A stretch of 64,000 nt of DNA from JAFGPS01 sp964628465 (GTDB taxonomy: Bacteria > Planctomycetota > Phycisphaerae > Sedimentisphaerales > Anaerobacaceae): positions 1 through 64,000 of the forward strand of contig CAZVOA010000001.1 in NCBI GenBank assembly GCA_964628465.1, given 5' to 3'. This document shows positions 36,540-44,409 of this stretch, one piece after another. A program made the position numbers and the translations under genes. The notes below the pieces were generated by a model, which worked only from the letters and a program-made list of their open reading frames with translations, searched no databases and was not told the origin of the DNA. The number at the start of each line of letters is the position of its first letter. Within the stretch, counting starts at the first letter, position 1.

Positions 36540-37013
36540 CTATAGAGACGGATCTTCATCGGCTTCTGTGAACAGATCCCTGATTTGTTCAGGAGTATGA
36601 CACTGCCTTAAGAATTTACGAAACTTATCAATCTGTAAATGCTTGAAAATGTTTTCCATCGCCTGAAGATGCTTGTCTGGATCGTCAAGCGGGCTAATCA
36701 TAAGAATGACTGAATGTACAGGCATTTTATCAAGCGCATAAAAATCAATACCTTCTTCGCTTAGTCCAATCGTAGCTACAATTTGATTAACCGATTTATG
36801 TTTAACGTGAGGTATCGCAACTCCCCTGCCTAAACCTGTACTGGCTTCATTTTCTCTTTTAATGATTGCCTTTATGATGCTCTTTTGGCTTTCTTCTTCA
36901 ATTTTCCCGTTTTTAACGAGCGAAGAAACAAGCTCCTCAATAGCTTCGTCTCTATTACTGGACTGCAATTGTGAAATTGCCGCCTCAAAACATATAAAAT
37001 CCTTGAACTTCAT
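36540..37013 (-). CDS. ptsN: PTS EIIA-type protein (PtsN-like)
   Basis: The 157-residue protein is an EIIA of the fructose/nitrogen type. The phosphorylated residue is His69 in 'GRGVAIPHVKHK', and the 'MISPLDDPDKHLQAM' segment is typical. With hpf upstream and HPr and EI downstream it forms a regulatory phosphorelay, resembling the rpoN-hpf-ptsN operons of Proteobacteria but without rpoN. The binding target is unknown. Confidence 0.88.
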   Translation of the reverse strand: MKFKDFICFEAAISQLQSSNRDEAIEELVSSLVKNGKIEEESQKSIIKAIIKRENEASTGLGRGVAIPHVKHKSVNQIVATIGLSEEGIDFYALDKMPVHSVILMISPLDDPDKHLQAMENIFKHLQIDKFRKFLRQCHTPEQIRDLFTEADEDPSL

Positions 37014-37072
37014 TTTACTACTCTAACCTAAAAAGTTAAAAAACATTATGAAATAAGACACGATACAAAATT

Positions 37073-37408
37073 TTATATTAACTCCGGACTTTCAGTACCT
37101 TTTTCAGTCGGATACTTATTATCCCTTTCCTTACCTTTTACTTTTCTTAATTGACCTTCAAGCTTATGCACGGCCATATCGATACATTGATAGGCATCCG
37201 GGCCTGTATCGGTACCAACAAAAGCTGTGTGATGTTCGGCATGCGCAATGATTTCTACATTCATATTGCTGCCCTCACCGCCTTCAATTATTACTTCTAT
37301 CTGGCTTATACTGTTGTAAAACCTTGGAAGCTTTGAAGTTTTTTTCTCAGCATGCTCTCTTATCGCATCTGTAATATCAATATGTTTACCAGTAATTGTA
37401 AAAAGCAA
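37073..37408 (-). CDS. hpf: Ribosome hibernation promoting factor, short form
   Basis: This 111-residue protein is the short HPF/RaiA type that binds the small ribosomal subunit in starvation. It shows 'FTITGKHIDITDAIREHAEKK', the 'EVII' strand and 'DMAVHKLEGQLRKVKGK'. The long dimerising tail of the long form is missing. It is 59 nt before ptsN on the same strand, and co-transcription is likely. Confidence 0.9.
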   Translation of the reverse strand: MLFTITGKHIDITDAIREHAEKKTSKLPRFYNSISQIEVIIEGGEGSNMNVEIIAHAEHHTAFVGTDTGPDAYQCIDMAVHKLEGQLRKVKGKERDNKYPTEKGTESPELI

Positions 37409-37478
37409 TTTAGTTCTCCTTAATTATTTTTCTAAAACGTCACAGCTATTATAATACAAGTTTAATATTAATAAAACA

Positions 37479-38342
37479 TTAGTTTTCCAAAGTTGCTGTT
37501 TTTAAACTTTCTTTTGTACCTTGAGTCATTTTTTTCGTATCAGAAGCGGGATTTATTACCCCGCCGCTTACTACAAATCGAAAAGCCTCTTCGATTGTTA
37601 TATTTAATTCAATTGTCAGCGACTTGGGAACAGTTATTACAAATCCGGTAAAAGGTGTCGGCGACGTAGGGATAAACACGGTAAGAAAATTATTTCTCTC
37701 AGTACTTATCTTGCTTACTACGTTTGGCAAACCAGCTCCTGTCGCGAAACCAATCGACCATATACCCTGCCTTGGGTATTCTACCGCGACCACACGGGAA
37801 AAAAGCTGTTTTTTATCTTCCTGCCCGCTTAGGAAAAAATCCGTTACCTGTTTTATGTATGGATACACGCTTTTTAGAATTGGTGTGTTCATAATAAAGT
37901 TTTCAGTCATTCTCCAAAGCGTTTTACCGACATAACTTGCAAGCAATGCTCCGACAAAACAAACTACAATAACGGCGATAATAAAACCAACAATAGAGCC
38001 GTAACCATCAATCCAAACCTTTGAGAGTTCCTTTTTAAGCACCTGTATCTGTGCTTTGGGTTTGTTTTCGGGCAGTTTTGCCCTCATTTCCAATTCAGGC
38101 CTGTTATTTTTTAACTCCGGGTATTTTTCTTCAAGATAGGCAATTATATCACTGTCGGAAACTTCAACTTTATCATGGGATGCCAAAGCAATGATATGAA
38201 CAAGGCCGCGATTTATATGCTGGCTTATGTTTTTATGGATGAAAGTATAACCCCAGACGAATAACCAAATAGTAAGAATACTTGGCAAAAGCACCGCCAA
38301 TCCGTGCAAAAAATATCCTTTAAAGCGTTTTGCAACACTCAT
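37479..38342 (-). CDS. DUF502 membrane protein
   Basis: The 287-residue protein has two or more transmembrane helices (about 12-32 and 115-137) and the DUF502 core 'VFIPTSPTPFTGFVI' followed by 'ITIEEAFRFVVSGGVI'. Residues about 50-110 form an extra hydrophilic insert. The function of DUF502 proteins is unknown; they are found widely in bacteria and plants. It lies between hpf and a UPF0104-type gene on the same strand. Confidence 0.85.
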   Translation of the reverse strand: MSVAKRFKGYFLHGLAVLLPSILTIWLFVWGYTFIHKNISQHINRGLVHIIALASHDKVEVSDSDIIAYLEEKYPELKNNRPELEMRAKLPENKPKAQIQVLKKELSKVWIDGYGSIVGFIIAVIVVCFVGALLASYVGKTLWRMTENFIMNTPILKSVYPYIKQVTDFFLSGQEDKKQLFSRVVAVEYPRQGIWSIGFATGAGLPNVVSKISTERNNFLTVFIPTSPTPFTGFVITVPKSLTIELNITIEEAFRFVVSGGVINPASDTKKMTQGTKESLKTATLEN

Positions 38343-38436
38343 ATTATTGATACCAAGTTCTTCATTTCCATATAGTTACGAATCATTTTCTGCTGAAACT
38401 ACCGATATTTCAGTATAGTATTCTCATTTCTATAGC

Positions 38437-39462
38437 TTAAGCGATAGGCTCTTTATAGTCAATAGAAAAGTCTTTCGGCAAATGCGCTCCAATAATATGT
38501 ATTACCACGCCGGGAAGAGAACCTAAAAGCCAGAGAATACGCTGGCTTGCCGACAGGAGAGCAATAGGTTCATTAATACCGCAAACCTGTTTAAACATTT
38601 CTTTTAACCATAACTCCATAATACCAGCTCCACCAACGCTTATTGGTAACATACCGAGCAGCCAAGACATCGGGAAGAAAATCATATAATACTTGAAATC
38701 CGCTGTTATACCGATTTCTCTTCCAACCAGCCAAAGTCCCACAACGAATAAGCCCTGGCAACTGAATGTAAGCAGCAAAGCCAGAAACAATGCCAATTTT
38801 TTATGCCCGTATATTATGATCGCCTCATAAATCTTACTTGAATATTTTTTACCTCTTGAACGTAGCAACTCTAAGCCCTGCTCTAAAAATGCTCTTCCTT
38901 TGCTGGTTAATAAAATTAGTGCCAAAATAGCCAGAAAAGCGGCTGAGACACCAATAAAAAGCCATTTATATTCTGAAAAACTCGGAAAAAAGTTAATTTG
39001 TTCAAGTTGTGAACTGTTTTGTTCCTGTTCCTTTTGGGCAGGGAAGAACATATAAGAGAAAATCGCCATTATGAATATACCTGTCAATCCTACTGCCCTA
39101 TCGACGAAAACACTCATTGCCGCCTGTGTTTTTTTATCCGTATGTTTTGTTACATACCAAGCGCGTAGAAAATCACCGCCGACTGAACTTGGAAGACAAT
39201 TATTATAAAATAGTCCCAAAAAATGCAGCCTGACAGCAGGCCAGTAACCAATTTTTATGGATTGCACCCACATTAATAAGTACCATCGTAAGACAAAAAT
39301 AAGCTGGCTGAGTATATATATTCCCAGAGCAGCCGCGAAAATCCACTTATGCTCCAGAAGCATTTGACAATTTTCCTTTAAATTTTCGTCTTTGAAGGCA
39401 AAATAAAGACCTACTACTGCAATGGTGTATCGCAACGTATATGAAATATATTTTTTTGTCAT
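38437..39462 (-). CDS. UPF0104 / LPG synthase TM-like membrane protein
   Basis: This 341-residue protein has about eight transmembrane helices and the signature 'LGLFYNNCLPSSVGGDFLRAWY', with 'ISVGGAGIMELW' near the C-terminus, both typical of the flippase-like domain of lysylphosphatidylglycerol synthases (UPF0104). It lacks the synthase domain, so it probably handles a lipid or isoprenoid-linked substrate. It is divergent from hisI, with 117 nt between. Confidence 0.85.
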   Translation of the reverse strand: MTKKYISYTLRYTIAVVGLYFAFKDENLKENCQMLLEHKWIFAAALGIYILSQLIFVLRWYLLMWVQSIKIGYWPAVRLHFLGLFYNNCLPSSVGGDFLRAWYVTKHTDKKTQAAMSVFVDRAVGLTGIFIMAIFSYMFFPAQKEQEQNSSQLEQINFFPSFSEYKWLFIGVSAAFLAILALILLTSKGRAFLEQGLELLRSRGKKYSSKIYEAIIIYGHKKLALFLALLLTFSCQGLFVVGLWLVGREIGITADFKYYMIFFPMSWLLGMLPISVGGAGIMELWLKEMFKQVCGINEPIALLSASQRILWLLGSLPGVVIHIIGAHLPKDFSIDYKEPIA

Positions 39463-39579
39463 ATTCTTTGTTTAAAATCAAAACAAGTTTTCTCACAATT
39501 AAGACTTGTTTTCGGTGATAATATCGTATAAAAATATCTCTGACAAGAACTTAATAAATATTTTTAGGAGAATCAGTAA

Positions 39580-39993
39580 GTGGCTGCAGACAAAATGATT
39601 GAAGAAGGACTGGAATTTAAACCGAAATTTGACAGCAACGGCCTTATCACGGCTATTGCTCAGGACACTACAACAAACCAGGTGCTAATGGTAGCATACA
39701 TGAATCAGGAAGCTCTGGACATGACAATACAAACAGGGTTTGCGACATATTACAGCAGATCCCGCAAGGAACTCTGGAAAAAAGGCGTCCAGAGCGGACA
39801 CGTCCAGAAGGTCAAACAAATACTCGTCGATTGTGACCAGGACTGCCTGATTTTAAAAGTTACCGTAGATCAGGGCCAGTGCCACGTCGGCTATAACTCA
39901 TGCTTTTACCGAGCCGTAAACGACAACCACCCGGAAAACCTCGTATTCATAGCCCAAAAAACCTACGACCCAAACGAAGCTTATAAAAAATAA
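39580..39993 (+). CDS. hisI: Phosphoribosyl-AMP cyclohydrolase
   Basis: HisI opens the purine ring of phosphoribosyl-AMP in histidine biosynthesis. The 137-residue single-domain form has 'VAYMNQEALDMT', 'YYSRSRKELWKKG', 'DCDQDCLILKV' and 'GQCHVGYNSCFY', which provide magnesium and zinc ligands. The start is GTG at 39580, nine bases behind AGGAG. No HisE domain is fused and no other his genes adjoin it, so it stands alone here. Confidence 0.95.
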   Translation: MAADKMIEEGLEFKPKFDSNGLITAIAQDTTTNQVLMVAYMNQEALDMTIQTGFATYYSRSRKELWKKGVQSGHVQKVKQILVDCDQDCLILKVTVDQGQCHVGYNSCFYRAVNDNHPENLVFIAQKTYDPNEAYKK

Positions 39994-40246
39994 TATCAGC
40001 TTTTATAAAATATTCGCATAGTAAAGATGGACTCAAAAGGTTTGTATTATAATTATTAAGCCTCAAACTTCGTGCGTCTTCAAGTTCTTAATAGGTGGCT
40101 TAACATGATATACTACTTTTTTTTGAGTTCGGATATTGAGGGTAAAAGCTGATAAGAGTTGATTTCCTAACCAATTTCCTTTTAAAAATGCACGTAAGAC
40201 AATAGAAAAACTCAAAACCAAAGATTAATTTAAAAACATTAGACAC
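39994..40246. other. Gene-free region with possible small RNA
   Basis: About 250 nt between the hisI stop and the terminator at 40247 hold no plausible gene. The stretch has a few local inverted repeats but no recognisable tRNA, riboswitch or 6S/SRP pattern. An independent small RNA ending at the terminator would explain why the terminator is so far from hisI. Confidence 0.3.
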
Positions 40247-40272
40247 GCCGGACTGAGATGTCCGGCTTTTTT
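40247..40272 (+). terminator. Rho-independent terminator
   Basis: A perfect 6-bp GC-rich stem (GCCGGA at 40247-40252 with TCCGGC at 40261-40266) is followed by six T residues on the plus strand. It lies about 250 nt past hisI and 125 nt before the ECF sigma gene. Confidence 0.75.
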
Positions 40273-40396
40273 ATGCGCAAAATCCCATATTTTTCACATA
40301 ATATGCTTCTTACAAAAATTTATTTGAGTAAAAGAGCATATTCGGGTGTTATATATGTGAAGATTGATCAATCACCATATGGAAAGGTGCTAATTA

Positions 40397-40942
40397 GTGC
40401 TGGAAGACAGGCTTTTAGTTTGGAAGTTGAAGCACGGCGATAAAGATTCTTTATGCCGGATATATGAAAAGTACAGAGATAATCTGTTCAGGCTCGCGGT
40501 CTCTTTACTCAATGACACTGGAGCGGCTGAAGATGTTGTGCATGATGTTTTTCTGACATTTATTCGCAATACAGAGAGTTTCAATTTGACTGGTTCGCTT
40601 AAAGGATACCTGGCGACATGTGTTGCGAATCGGGCAAGAAATATCAACCGCAGGAAAAAGAATGACCAGAATATTCAAGTAGAGAAAATCGAGCCAGTGA
40701 CAGAAGAATCAGATTCCCCTGCTCACTGGATTACGTGCGGCGAGGACTTGAAACTTTTAGCGAATGCAATGGCACATTTGCCGGATAACCAGAAAGAAGC
40801 CGTGACTTTACATATTCAAAGTGGAATGAAATTTCGGGAGATCGCCAAATTTCATGACGTTCCAATCAAAACTGTACAGAGCCGATATCGTATCGGTATC
40901 GAAAAGTTAAGATCATTGTTAAATAGTCAGGTAGAAAAATGA
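40397..40942 (+). CDS. ECF-type RNA polymerase sigma factor
   Basis: This 181-residue protein is a sigma-70-family factor with only regions 2 and 4. Region 2 spans about residues 22-90 ('YRDNLFRLAVSLLNDTGAAEDVVHDVF') and region 4 about 125-175 ('LPDNQKEAVTLHIQ' to the HTH 'VPIKTVQSRYRIGIEKL'). It starts at GTG, nine bases behind GGAAAGG, and its stop overlaps the next start by ATGA. The coupled, membrane-anchored product next to it is the likely regulator. The regulon cannot be read here. Confidence 0.9.
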   Translation: MLEDRLLVWKLKHGDKDSLCRIYEKYRDNLFRLAVSLLNDTGAAEDVVHDVFLTFIRNTESFNLTGSLKGYLATCVANRARNINRRKKNDQNIQVEKIEPVTEESDSPAHWITCGEDLKLLANAMAHLPDNQKEAVTLHIQSGMKFREIAKFHDVPIKTVQSRYRIGIEKLRSLLNSQVEK

Positions 40943-43900
40943 TTTCTATAAAGAAATTAAAACAGTTTATAAAAAACGCATCTGTGAAATCCGATCCTGA
41001 AATGAATCAAAAGGTTCTATCAGAATTAATCGAGAAAATACCAGATAAAGCGAATACGCGGAGTATAATCATGAAAAATACAGGTTCAAAACTTGCCCTT
41101 GCGGCAGCAGCTATATTTGCGTTTGCAATGTTTACAATTTTATTTTTTAATAATAGTACCAACCCAAAAATCGAAATACCAGCCGAACTTGCGGCTATGA
41201 GCGCCGAAGAATTGACCAATCTAAATTATCATTCCGAAAATTCAAAATTCAGCCCGGAGGTTATCAAAGCGGCATTACAACAAGCATTGGATAAATTAAG
41301 CCCCGAGCAGGTTCTGGCAATAGCAAAGAATTTATCTGCAGGAAATGGTTCTGGAATGAGATTACAAAGTGAAAGGATGGCACCGCCTTCATATCCTATG
41401 GCTGATATGGCAAGAGCATATACACCTTTTCCCCAAGTCGTTGAAAGTACGGATTTATTTGTTAAAGCCCGTTTGTTAGATACAAAAATCAACGTTGATG
41501 ATATAATACAGGCTCTTCTTGATGCGCAAGTATGGAGAGAGGATTTCTCCAGCAAATATAGAGTGACAATGCAATTGAAAGTTCTTGATTCGCTCCCGGA
41601 AGGAGCTTTGAAGAAGGGTCGGATATTGGATGTTCCAACTATTATCGATGAAGACACTCTCAATGGATTAAAGATAGGTGCCGAATACTTTATTTCAATG
41701 ATACAAACCGATAATGGTCCGAGATTTTTATATCCTTTTGCGGGATTTTTCAATATATCTGAATTTGAAACTACAGATCCGAAAGTTCTTTGGACATTCT
41801 TCTCGGATGCTCTGGATATATTGCAATTGGGAAATCAACCTTCGCAGGAAGCAATCGACTATTGGACTGCCTTATTAGATACTGATTATTATGGGCTTGC
41901 TAATGAATATAAGAAATTTCTGCCTGATGAGAATTTATCGACTACCGCCATTCTTGATGCAATCGAAACTAAACATAACGATATTTTAGAACAGATACAG
42001 CCTGATTTTGATTATTATAAACTGCGCGATACCCGAAGGAACTTTACTCAGTTAGAACCGTTAATAAAGCTGCTTTTACACGCTAACAATAAAGAAGCAA
42101 ACGAAAGATTGGTTTCAATTTTATCCAGAGAAGATTCTTTTCTTGAACTTATGAATTTTCTACCGGAAGATTTACTGCCACCAAGCCTGGTAATGGATGC
42201 CATCGAGCGTAAATATCAGTACACTTTATCTGTAGTAGAAGCAACTCCCGATTATAATATTAGAAGAAGTCCTATCGGCGATGATTTAATGGGATTGGCT
42301 GTTAAGGCTTCAAATATAATGATTAAAGCTGATGACAAGAAATCCATCGCAAGAATGATTTCCTTATTCGAACAGGATATGCAATTGAACAGAATGGGCC
42401 ACTTTTTCAGAAGCATTACCTTTCATACTAAGGAATTTGTACAAACTCTGGTTCGGTTATCTATTGCTCTGGATAGTAATGATCCAGGCAGGCGATTATT
42501 GGAAATATATGATAAATATAAAGATGTTCCCATAGTTTTTGAATCTTATACTCATGTTCTTGGAGGTTTCAGGCCGACAGCCCTGACAGCCCAGAAAGAT
42601 TATGCTTCCAGTCTTATAGCTGAGATAATTGAGCAGGCAGCAAAAATAGCCACCGACGATGTTTACGCGATGCTATACCAAATACTCCAGAATCCTTCTG
42701 CATATAACCTATATAATGTCGAAATGGTTTCGCAGACATGGAGAATTTTTAGTACTGGAGAATTGGATTTTCCGGCCATGCGAATCTGGGGAATTCTTGG
42801 TGAAAGTGGAAGTTATGATATACAGTCTTATCTTACAGGATTTCTTAATGATTCGGATTTGTCAAAAATCGGCATTGTTCTTCCACCTGATTTAGAAAAT
42901 CCTGAAACAGTACAGTTCGGATTCGAGAAGGCCGCCTTTGAAACACTTCAACAATTGCCTGCTGCCGGCCAACCTGCTCATAAAGATATTGTAAACCTGC
43001 TGATAGCGATCTACCGGCAGCATAAAGATAACAAGGAATGTATAAAGTTTACTGCTGAAACTTTAGAACGAATTCTCCAGGCCGATGATACCGAATGTAT
43101 TCCTGTTCTTTCAGAATTACTTTCAGCCGATGATAGTATAAGCAAAAGAATTTTGAGCTTGATAGCGAATAAAATGCCGGATCCGGTCTTTATTGATGAA
43201 TTAATTCCCGCTTATGAAAAAAGTTCCGAGATAAAATTGCTTAATACTATTGCAGATTTCGGTGATAAAGAAAAAGCTATAGAACTGGCTTTGGCACAGA
43301 ATGCTTTCAGTATCGATTTGTTAAATTTTCTTTTTGAGAACGGCAAAGAAGATAAAGCAAAAGATATGGCACTGGATCAGCTTGAAAAAGCCGCCAGTGA
43401 TGATTCAGTAAAAAACTTTCGAGATAATATAAACCAGATAAGCCAAATAATATCATTTTGGGGAAAAACAGGTGACACAAGCTTTGCGAAGATCATAGAA
43501 CATTATACTGATAATGATGTAATTAAAAAACTGCATAAAAAACACCCCTACTATATATTGAACGCAGATAGTATTTACAGCCTTCAGGAAAACGCCGTCG
43601 TTACACTGACACATCTATTAGGTAAAGATGCAATTGGGCCGCTACGCAAGGTTTATAAAAACACTAAAGAGATACGCGCTCGGTCAATCTCTGCAATATG
43701 TCTTTATTATCTTAATGACAATACCGGGCGGGAATTAATAGACTCATACGTCAAAGGCACATATAAGCAAATACCAGAATATGCAATCAGAAATGGATAT
43801 GATTATTCTGACGGACAACTATTCCAAGCACATATTATTTCCTCACTTCGTTCAGAAAGAACCGATGGCCTGATACTTGAAAAACTCCGAAATCATGTTG

Positions 43901-44157
43901 ATCAGTGGGATTACCTCAACATGGGTTCTTTGATTTTCCAAACAAAACAGCCCTTCTTTGAAGAATATGAAAATCAGATTATGCCAATCATGGTAAATCA
44001 ATTAAATAATCGAAACAAAGATACTCGTTCAAATGCTCATGGCATATTAAAAGAAGTCACCGGCCAGGATTTTGGCTTTGACCCTGACAAATATCACGGC
44101 TATCAGGATGACATAATCCAGCAATGGAGAGACTATATCGAACGAGAGTATAAATAA
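40939..44157 (+). CDS. Large membrane-anchored protein coupled to an ECF sigma factor
   Basis: The 1072-residue protein has an N-terminal cytosolic region of about 45 residues ('SIKKLKQFIKNASVKSDPEMNQ'), one transmembrane helix (about 50-70) and about 1000 exported residues. The exported part is alpha-helical with repeated 'LL..LLS.DD' style helix pairs, suggesting HEAT-like repeats, but I cannot assign the family with certainty. The short cytosolic part could hold or release the sigma factor, as in single-pass anti-sigma factors, though the region lacks the usual zinc motif. ATGA overlap gives translational coupling. The anti-sigma role is inferred from position only. Confidence 0.6.
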   Translation: MISIKKLKQFIKNASVKSDPEMNQKVLSELIEKIPDKANTRSIIMKNTGSKLALAAAAIFAFAMFTILFFNNSTNPKIEIPAELAAMSAEELTNLNYHSENSKFSPEVIKAALQQALDKLSPEQVLAIAKNLSAGNGSGMRLQSERMAPPSYPMADMARAYTPFPQVVESTDLFVKARLLDTKINVDDIIQALLDAQVWREDFSSKYRVTMQLKVLDSLPEGALKKGRILDVPTIIDEDTLNGLKIGAEYFISMIQTDNGPRFLYPFAGFFNISEFETTDPKVLWTFFSDALDILQLGNQPSQEAIDYWTALLDTDYYGLANEYKKFLPDENLSTTAILDAIETKHNDILEQIQPDFDYYKLRDTRRNFTQLEPLIKLLLHANNKEANERLVSILSREDSFLELMNFLPEDLLPPSLVMDAIERKYQYTLSVVEATPDYNIRRSPIGDDLMGLAVKASNIMIKADDKKSIARMISLFEQDMQLNRMGHFFRSITFHTKEFVQTLVRLSIALDSNDPGRRLLEIYDKYKDVPIVFESYTHVLGGFRPTALTAQKDYASSLIAEIIEQAAKIATDDVYAMLYQILQNPSAYNLYNVEMVSQTWRIFSTGELDFPAMRIWGILGESGSYDIQSYLTGFLNDSDLSKIGIVLPPDLENPETVQFGFEKAAFETLQQLPAAGQPAHKDIVNLLIAIYRQHKDNKECIKFTAETLERILQADDTECIPVLSELLSADDSISKRILSLIANKMPDPVFIDELIPAYEKSSEIKLLNTIADFGDKEKAIELALAQNAFSIDLLNFLFENGKEDKAKDMALDQLEKAASDDSVKNFRDNINQISQIISFWGKTGDTSFAKIIEHYTDNDVIKKLHKKHPYYILNADSIYSLQENAVVTLTHLLGKDAIGPLRKVYKNTKEIRARSISAICLYYLNDNTGRELIDSYVKGTYKQIPEYAIRNGYDYSDGQLFQAHIISSLRSERTDGLILEKLRNHVDQWDYLNMGSLIFQTKQPFFEEYENQIMPIMVNQLNNRNKDTRSNAHGILKEVTGQDFGFDPDKYHGYQDDIIQQWRDYIEREYK

Positions 44158-44164
44158 ATGACTC

Positions 44165-44346
44165 AAACTGACCGATTACAAACCATAATCAGTTATAACT
44201 ATTTTGATTAAAACTACTTAACGTAATTTGTCATCTTGAGTGAAACGAAAGATCTGGCTCTATGACATTATTTAATATCATTTGTTTATTCTCATTTACA
44301 AACCAGATACTTCATTTCATTCAGCATGACAAAGACCGGTCAGTTT
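44165..44346. repeat. Inverted-repeat element (copy 2, longer)
   Basis: The ends AAACTGACCGAT (44165-44176) and ACCGGTCAGTTT (44335-44346) are inverted repeats matching those of the 62-bp copy at 31161-31222. The string TTCAGCATGACAAA (44320-44333) is also shared. The longer interior includes 'catcttgagtgaaacgaaagatc', in the style of widespread dispersed repeats. It lies just past the stop of the 1072-residue protein. Confidence 0.6.
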
Positions 44347-44364
44347 GTGTAAATGAGTTATTTC

Positions 44365-44404
44365 TGAACCATCTGATTCTAAAACACCAGATGGTTCAGT
44401 TTTT
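44365..44404 (+). terminator. Rho-independent terminator of the sigma-factor operon
   Basis: A perfect 11-bp stem (44365-44375 TGAACCATCTG with 44388-44398) is followed by GTTTTT on the plus strand. It lies just before the convergent FAD/Fe-S gene and may also serve it in the other direction. Confidence 0.75.
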
Positions 44405-44409
44405 GATGT

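Noticed and set aside
40258..40443. 61-residue open frame before the sigma factor
   Set aside because: It starts inside the terminator loop and T run and overlaps the sigma gene start in another frame.
41229..41753. 174-residue frame antisense to the 1072-residue protein
   Set aside because: It is a frame shadow without a ribosome site or recognisable motif.
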